From RUG11690 sp045616665 (GTDB lineage: Bacteria > Bacteroidota > Bacteroidia > Bacteroidales > WCHB1-69), in contig JAZLHE010000027.1 of NCBI GenBank assembly GCA_045616665.1, positions 1 through 56,092 of the forward strand: DNA of 56,092 bases. The letters are read 5' to 3'. Each line of letters opens with the position of its first letter. Position 1 is the stretch's first letter. Both the position numbers and the translations under genes were made by a program. Below, in pieces: positions 50,951-56,092 of this stretch. The notes beneath the pieces were generated by a model. The model searched no databases and was not told where the DNA came from. It saw only the letters and a program-made list of their open reading frames with translations.

Positions 50951-52006
50951 ATGAAATTATCTCAATTTAAATATCACTTGCCGCAAGAACAAATCGCATT
51001 ATTTCCTACTGAAGAACGCGATGAGGCTCGCTTAATGGTTTTAAATAGAAAAACTCAAACCATTGAGCACAAACTCTTCAAAGACATTGTCGATTATTTT
51101 GACGAAGGAGATATGTTTGTCACCAACAACACGAAAGTATTTCCCTCACTGCTATTTGGAGAAAAAGAAAAGACCGGCGCGAAAATCCGCGTATTTCTTT
51201 TGAGGGAATTAGACGAGGAAAGTCGCCTGTGGGATGTTTTGGTTGACCCTGCCCGTAAAATCAGAATCGGCAATAAGTTATATTTTGGCGAAGACGAAAG
51301 TTTAGTGGCAGAAGTTATCGACAACACCACGTCGAGAGGCAGAACCTTACGTTTCCTCTTTGACGACAATCACGATGCTTTTAAATTGAAACTGAGAGAA
51401 TTAGGACTCACTCCCCTTCCTGAAGACATTCAACGTCTGCGTGAAATTGTTCCTGAAGACGAAGCCAATTATCAAACCATCTATGCCAAGGTAGAAGGTG
51501 CCGTTGCCGCTCCATCCGCAGGTTTCCATTTCAGCCGTAACTTGCTGAAAAGAATGGAATTAAAGGGTATTGATTTTACAGAAATCACCCTTCACGCCGG
51601 TCTGGGCAATTTCCGCGAAATTGACGTGGAAGACCTGACCAAACACAAAACCGAATCCGAATCGATGTTCATTACGGAAGAGGCCGCCAATGCCATCAAT
51701 ACAGCCCGCGACAACGGCCATAAAATCGTAGTCGTAGGCACAACCACAATGAAAGCATTGGAATCTTCGGTATATACCAATGGTCACGTCAAGGTTTATG
51801 AAGGATGGACCAACAAATTCATCTTTCCGCCATACAATTTTTCCATTGGAGATGCTATGGTTACCAATTTTCACCCTTCTGAAAGTCCTATGCTAATGAT
51901 GGTAGCCGCTTACGGCGGATACGAATTCGTTATGAAAGCATATAAAGAAGCCGTCGCCGAGAAATACAGATTCCTGACCTACGGAGACGCAATGTTAATC
52001 ATCTAA
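50951..52006 (+). CDS. queA: S-adenosylmethionine:tRNA ribosyltransferase-isomerase
   Basis: The product is 351 residues, normal length. Signatures of QueA are LPQEQIALFPTEERDEARLMVLNR, NNTKVFPSLLFG, VDPARKI, VEGAVAAPSAGFHFS, LHAGLGNFREI and NFHPSESPMLMMVAAYGG. It transfers the ribosyl group of SAM to preQ1 in tRNA to give epoxyqueuosine. No other queuosine gene is nearby. It is between a membrane protein gene and purM, in a likely housekeeping operon. Confidence 0.95.
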   Translation: MKLSQFKYHLPQEQIALFPTEERDEARLMVLNRKTQTIEHKLFKDIVDYFDEGDMFVTNNTKVFPSLLFGEKEKTGAKIRVFLLRELDEESRLWDVLVDPARKIRIGNKLYFGEDESLVAEVIDNTTSRGRTLRFLFDDNHDAFKLKLRELGLTPLPEDIQRLREIVPEDEANYQTIYAKVEGAVAAPSAGFHFSRNLLKRMELKGIDFTEITLHAGLGNFREIDVEDLTKHKTESESMFITEEAANAINTARDNGHKIVVVGTTTMKALESSVYTNGHVKVYEGWTNKFIFPPYNFSIGDAMVTNFHPSESPMLMMVAAYGGYEFVMKAYKEAVAEKYRFLTYGDAMLII

Positions 52007-52019
52007 AATTCAAAAAGTT

Positions 52020-53051
52020 ATGGCAGAATCATATAGCAAAGCCGGGGTAAACCTGGAAGCCGGTTACGAATCAGTAAGACTGATCAAGAAACACATCGCA
52101 AAAACCGCTCGTTTAGGAATGATGGGCAATATTGGCAGCTTCGGCGGCATGTTTGACCTTTCATTGCTTAATATGAAAGAACCCGTCTTGGTAAGCGGCA
52201 CCGACGGCGTCGGCACTAAGCTGAAATTGGCCTTTATGATGGATAAGCACGATACCATTGGACAAGACGTGGTAGCTATGTGCGTAAACGACGTATTGGC
52301 TCAGGGTGCTGCCCCATTGTTCTTCCTCGACTACATCGCCGTCGGTAAGAACGAACCCGCCAAGATCGAACAAATCGTGAAAGGCGTGGCCGACGGTTGC
52401 GTCTTGGCCAACTGCGCCCTCATCGGTGGCGAAACCGCCGAAATGCCAGATATGTACGACATAGACGAATACGACATCGCCGGATTTACTGTAGGTGCCG
52501 TGGAAAAATCCAAATTGATTGACGGTTCCAAAGTCAAAGTTGGTGACCTTCTCATAGGCATCAGCTCTTCAGGCGTTCACTCCAACGGCTTTTCATTGGT
52601 TAGAAAAATCATCTTCAAAGACAATCAGTTAGATCTTAAAAAATATTATGACGAATTGGGTGGAACATTGGGCGAAACACTGCTTACCCCAACCCGCATC
52701 TACGTAAAACCCGTTTTGGAAGTATTGAGCAAGGTCGATATTCACGCCATTTGCCACATCACCGGCGGCGGCTTCGACGAAAATATTCCACGCGTGCTGC
52801 AAGCCGGTCAGGGAATTTACGTGAAAGAAGGCAATTGGACTATTCCTCCTATTTTCCATTTCCTCGAAAAATACGGCAAAGTACCTCATCGTGAAATGTT
52901 CAACATCTTCAATATGGGCGTAGGTATGATTTTAGTCGTAGATCCTAAAGATAAAGACCAGGTTATCAATCAGTTGAAATACCTGGGCGAAACTGCCACC
53001 GTCATTGGCGAAGTTACCGACAAAGAAGGCGTCAACATCGACTTATTATAA
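52020..53051 (+). CDS. purM: Phosphoribosylformylglycinamidine cyclo-ligase
   Basis: The product is 343 residues. Signatures are YSKAGVNLEAGYESV, LVSGTDGVGTKLKLA, VNDVLAQGAAPLFFLDYIAVG, ALIGGETAEMPDMY and HITGGGFDENIPRVL. It makes aminoimidazole ribotide from FGAM with ATP in purine synthesis. Together with purN 12 bp downstream it covers two steps of the same pathway. Intact. Confidence 0.97.
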   Translation: MAESYSKAGVNLEAGYESVRLIKKHIAKTARLGMMGNIGSFGGMFDLSLLNMKEPVLVSGTDGVGTKLKLAFMMDKHDTIGQDVVAMCVNDVLAQGAAPLFFLDYIAVGKNEPAKIEQIVKGVADGCVLANCALIGGETAEMPDMYDIDEYDIAGFTVGAVEKSKLIDGSKVKVGDLLIGISSSGVHSNGFSLVRKIIFKDNQLDLKKYYDELGGTLGETLLTPTRIYVKPVLEVLSKVDIHAICHITGGGFDENIPRVLQAGQGIYVKEGNWTIPPIFHFLEKYGKVPHREMFNIFNMGVGMILVVDPKDKDQVINQLKYLGETATVIGEVTDKEGVNIDLL

Positions 53052-53062
53052 TTGATAACAAG

Positions 53063-53629
53063 ATGAAAAACATCGCCGTTTTTGCCAGTGGTTTCGGTTC
53101 TAATTTTGAAGCCATCCTTGAAGCTGCCGAACAAGGGCAGCTTCAAGCTCATATTGCCCTCCTGGTGGTGGATAAACCCGCCTGTTTTGCCGTGGAACGC
53201 GCCCAAAGACACAACGTTCCCGTTTTTGCCTTCAATCCCAAGGACTATTCTTCCAAAGAAGAATATGAAACACTGATTGTCAATCAATTAGAAAAATACA
53301 AGATTGACCTTGTCGCCTTGGCCGGATATATGCGCCTGGTGGGAAATGTGTTGCTTCAGCATTACGAAGGAAGGATTATCAACATCCACCCTGCCCTTTT
53401 GCCTGCTTTCCCCGGCACACACGCCATTGAAAAAGCTTACGAATACGGCGTGAAAATTTTCGGCATCACCATTCATTATGTTGACGCGGGAATGGACACC
53501 GGAAAAATCATCGCACAGGACTGCTTCAAAATGAAGGAAGGGGAAAGCGTGGATGAAGTAGAGGCGCGCATTCATCAACTGGAACACCAACTTTATCCCA
53601 AAATATTAAATCAGCTCGTCAATCATTAA
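53063..53629 (+). CDS. purN: Phosphoribosylglycinamide formyltransferase
   Basis: The product is 188 residues. Visible motifs: the N-terminal Gly-rich substrate loop (ASGFGSNFEAI), LAGYMRLVG, INIHPALLPAFPG with the catalytic Asn-His, and ITIHYVDAGMDTGKIIAQ with the catalytic Asp. It transfers a formyl group from 10-formyl-THF to GAR. It lies 12 bp after purM. Confidence 0.96.
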   Translation: MKNIAVFASGFGSNFEAILEAAEQGQLQAHIALLVVDKPACFAVERAQRHNVPVFAFNPKDYSSKEEYETLIVNQLEKYKIDLVALAGYMRLVGNVLLQHYEGRIINIHPALLPAFPGTHAIEKAYEYGVKIFGITIHYVDAGMDTGKIIAQDCFKMKEGESVDEVEARIHQLEHQLYPKILNQLVNH

Positions 53630-53642
53630 TCTATAATGATAT

Positions 53643-55580
53643 ATGTATAAAAAAAGTCTGTTTTTGATTTTATTGATCGGCGTTTTGTCATTTTCTCCGC
53701 TTGGAGCCCAATCGCCCAACAAAAAGGCCAACAACTTCTACAACAAAGCCCAAGAGGCCTTAAATGGCAAGAATTTTGAAAAGGCACAGACCTTTTTAGA
53801 CAAAGCCCTGGCGTTGGATCCCGATTTTGTTGAAGCGTACGTACTTCAAGGGGATATTTATAATTTCCAACTCAATCCCGTGGGAGCGGTTGCCAATTAC
53901 AACAAGGCCATCAGTCTCAATGAAAATCAAAAACCCATTTTATACTACATCACCGCGTTGGAAGAACTCAAATGCGGACTATATCAAGATGCCTACAATC
54001 ACTTGAAGATTTTCCAGCAAAGGGAGAAAAATCTCACCCCGGTACTTGAAGAATTTGCCAAGGCATTGGAAACCGCGGAATTTGGCAAAGAAGCCATTCA
54101 AAACCCAATGCACTTCAATCCTGTCAATATGGGAGCCAACATCAATTCCGACTGGGACGAATATTTGGCGGCCCTGACCGCCGATGGACAGGAAATCATC
54201 TACACGGTACGACACCCAAGGACAGACCATACCATTTGCGTATTTTGCCAAACGGAAGAAGATTTTTATTCCAGCAAGTTTGTCAACGACAGCTGGCAGG
54301 CCAGGGAGGCGTTGGGAGCCCCCATCAAATCGGGTTATAACGAAGGAGCCCAATGTATTTCGCCGGATGGACGGTATTTGTTTTACACCTTATGCAATAC
54401 CGACTATGGTTTAGGCAGTTGCGACCTGTACTGGGCCAAGCGCATTGGCGAAAAATGGTCAAGGCCACGTAATTTCGGCGAACCCGTCAACAGCAAACAC
54501 TGGGAAAGCCAACCCACCATTGCCCCTGACGGAAGAACCATCATCTTTGCCTCCAACCGTCCCGGAGGTTATGGGGGCGTGGACTTATGGAAGACCACGA
54601 TGACCGAGGAAGGCGTCTTTACTGTTCCCGAGAATTTAGGAGCCACGATCAATACCAAAGGTGACGACACCGCCCCCTTTATTCATAGCGACGGAAAAAC
54701 ACTCTACTTCTGTTCGGATGGAAGACCCGGGATGGGCGGAAAAGACATCTATTACTCCACCCTTTTAGCCAATGGCGAGTGGAGTGAACCTGTCAATATG
54801 GGTTATCCGCTCAACACTCCTGCCGATGAAATCAACATCTGCATCAATGCGGCCGGCACAACGGGCTATATTGCTTCTGATAAAGAAGGCGGTTTTGGCG
54901 GCCTGGACCTTTACTCCTTCACATTGGACGAAAAACTGCGTCCGACACCGGTCACCTACCTCAAAGGCCGCGTCATTGACGCCTTCACCAAAAAACCGAT
55001 TTCCGCGCAGATAGAGATGATTGACCTCAACAACAACAAGTTGCTCACCGCCACCTCTTCAGACCCCGAAACAGGCGAATTTCTGGCCTGCATTCTCACC
55101 GGAACGAATGTGCTGCTGAATGTTTCCAACCCGCTCTATCCTTTCTATTCGGAAAACTTCCAAATTGACAAGGAGGCATCCGAAATAGAACCATATATCA
55201 AAGACATTCCACTGAACAAAGCCAGCGTGGGAAGCACCTATATCCTGAAAAACATCTTCTTTGATTTTGACAAGAGCGAACTGCACCCCGAATCGTTTGT
55301 GGAATTGAACCTCTTGGCCGAATATCTCAGGAACAATCACGATATCATTATTGAAATCGGCGGACACACCGATAATCAAGGTAGCGACGAATACAACAAC
55401 CAACTGTCATTGTCACGTGCCAAAGCCGTTTACGATTATTTATTGTCACAAAGCATTGACGCCTCTCAAATCAGTTACAAGGGCTATGGCAAGACCCAGC
55501 CCATTGCAGACAATAACACGGAAGAAGGTCGTGCCGCCAACCGCCGCACCGAATTTAAGGTTATCGAAATCGGAAGATAA
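53643..55580 (+). CDS. PorE-like protein: TPR, beta-propeller, OmpA C-terminal domain
   Basis: The product is 645 residues. The signal peptide (1-22, PLGAQ) is followed by TPRs (about 25-140), a PD40/WD40-like beta-propeller with SPDGRYLFYTL, APDGRTIIFASNRPGGYGGVDLW and GYIASDKEGGFGGLDLY (about 160-430), a carboxypeptidase-regulatory-like beta domain (TYLKGRVIDAFTKKPISAQIEM, about 435-520) and an OmpA-type peptidoglycan-binding domain (FDFDKSELHPES...GGHTDNQGS...LSRAKAVYDYL). This order is that of PorE from the type IX secretion system, which anchors the machinery to peptidoglycan. Paralogues of this domain order exist, so T9SS assignment is likely but not certain. Confidence 0.75.
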   Translation: MYKKSLFLILLIGVLSFSPLGAQSPNKKANNFYNKAQEALNGKNFEKAQTFLDKALALDPDFVEAYVLQGDIYNFQLNPVGAVANYNKAISLNENQKPILYYITALEELKCGLYQDAYNHLKIFQQREKNLTPVLEEFAKALETAEFGKEAIQNPMHFNPVNMGANINSDWDEYLAALTADGQEIIYTVRHPRTDHTICVFCQTEEDFYSSKFVNDSWQAREALGAPIKSGYNEGAQCISPDGRYLFYTLCNTDYGLGSCDLYWAKRIGEKWSRPRNFGEPVNSKHWESQPTIAPDGRTIIFASNRPGGYGGVDLWKTTMTEEGVFTVPENLGATINTKGDDTAPFIHSDGKTLYFCSDGRPGMGGKDIYYSTLLANGEWSEPVNMGYPLNTPADEINICINAAGTTGYIASDKEGGFGGLDLYSFTLDEKLRPTPVTYLKGRVIDAFTKKPISAQIEMIDLNNNKLLTATSSDPETGEFLACILTGTNVLLNVSNPLYPFYSENFQIDKEASEIEPYIKDIPLNKASVGSTYILKNIFFDFDKSELHPESFVELNLLAEYLRNNHDIIIEIGGHTDNQGSDEYNNQLSLSRAKAVYDYLLSQSIDASQISYKGYGKTQPIADNNTEEGRAANRRTEFKVIEIGR

Positions 55581-56092
55581 TAGGGTTTAGGGTTAAGGGT
55601 GGAGGGTTGAGGAAGCGAAGATGCATAATAATTTCCCTCCTTGCAAGCAAGGAGCGGTGGCCGCAGGCCGGGGTGGTTGCTGCCGCACGGGATAAACTGG
55701 TAGCCGTAGGCTGGAGTGGTCGCTGCCGAACGTGAAACGCCTAACACACAACAGAAAAATTTTTTCATTTTTTGCGATTCTCCTATCGCTTAATTTTGTA
55801 TTTTTGCATATTTATTATATTTGTTATTATTATGGTAATATCCATAAAAGTGTGTATTTCCGTTTTTCATTTTGTATTTGCAAAAGTATTCATTTTTTTT
55901 TGATTTAACGTCAACTTGAAAGTTTTCGCCTGAAACGGAGCGTAGCGGAGAGAAAGGCCAAAACTTCATCGGTCAAAAGTCCCACCTGAATCTTTGTTTT
56001 TCATAACGGAATGCCGTTACGGGAAACAGGTATGCCTGTCTTGACATTGCGACATGCCCCAGCAGCAGTATTGTCGCATCCACGTTCGGCAG
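55581..56092. other. Gene-free right end with short repeats
   Basis: I see no supported gene. After the PorE-like stop come ttagggtttagggttaaggg, an 18-bp palindrome (55637-55654) and a tandem duplication (listed separately). Then there is an A+T-rich part with a promoter-like taattttgtatttttgcat at 55792-55810. The last 170 bp are of mixed composition without an open frame of note. The region may be the upstream part of a gene outside the window. Confidence 0.5.
55657..55742. repeat. Two-copy imperfect tandem repeat, 43-bp period
   Basis: Units starting at 55657 and 55700 share gt-gccg-aggc-gg-gtggt-gctgccg-acg in the same order. Differences are single bases. No coding sense was found. Confidence 0.6.

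Overview
The window comes from a T9SS-bearing member of the Bacteroidota, most likely Bacteroidales. The evidence is the chromosomal gene set on the right (ribE, a PorW/SprE-like TPR lipoprotein, bactofilin, atpZ, queA, purM, purN, a PorE-like OmpA protein), the TAnnTTTG promoter motifs, the scarcity of Shine-Dalgarno sequences and the T9SS C-terminal sorting domains. I could not fix genus or species.

Layout. (1) 1-558: accessory DNA with a small putative lipoprotein and the start of a signal-peptide/TPR-like gene. (2) 559-3267: an IS21-family element (istB and istA on the minus strand) that cuts the TPR gene. Its ends match each other but I see no target duplication. (3) 3268-46248: a tailed-phage prophage, visibly richer in G+C than the host genes. 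Its order is a small truncated gene, membrane protein and lysis-like genes (amidase), a primase-helicase, a candidate origin, prohead protease/scaffold, capsid, tail-tube candidate, PLD-like protein, terminase, portal, head-tail connectors, tape measure, tail/baseplate genes, then a convergent tyrosine integrase. It ends at the 3' end of a tRNA-Ser(TGA) gene. No repressor or attL is visible, so the left end may have been lost with the IS21 junction. (4) 46338-56092: the chromosome.

The phage core is interrupted at four points, each between a terminator and a new phage promoter, by A+T-richer cargo. The cargo is: (i) a secreted 190-aa protein; (ii) a 139-aa membrane protein followed by a small RadC/ArdC-like segment; (iii) a tight three-gene operon encoding a HEPN-like protein, an unknown protein and a SecB-like chaperone; (iv) two secreted T9SS cargo proteins, one a ~1,580-codon PKD adhesin-like gene with an in-frame TGA near its start. 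Three of the four (i, ii and iv) carry a ~105-120 nt repeat whose terminal hairpin keeps its loop while both stem strands change together, which points to a structured RNA or DNA element.

The host neighbourhood encodes T9SS components (PorW-like, PorE-like). The prophage-borne T9SS proteins could therefore be exported by host machinery as lysogenic-conversion traits. The HEPN-unknown-SecB operon resembles a toxin-antitoxin-chaperone arrangement and is the strongest candidate for an undescribed system here.
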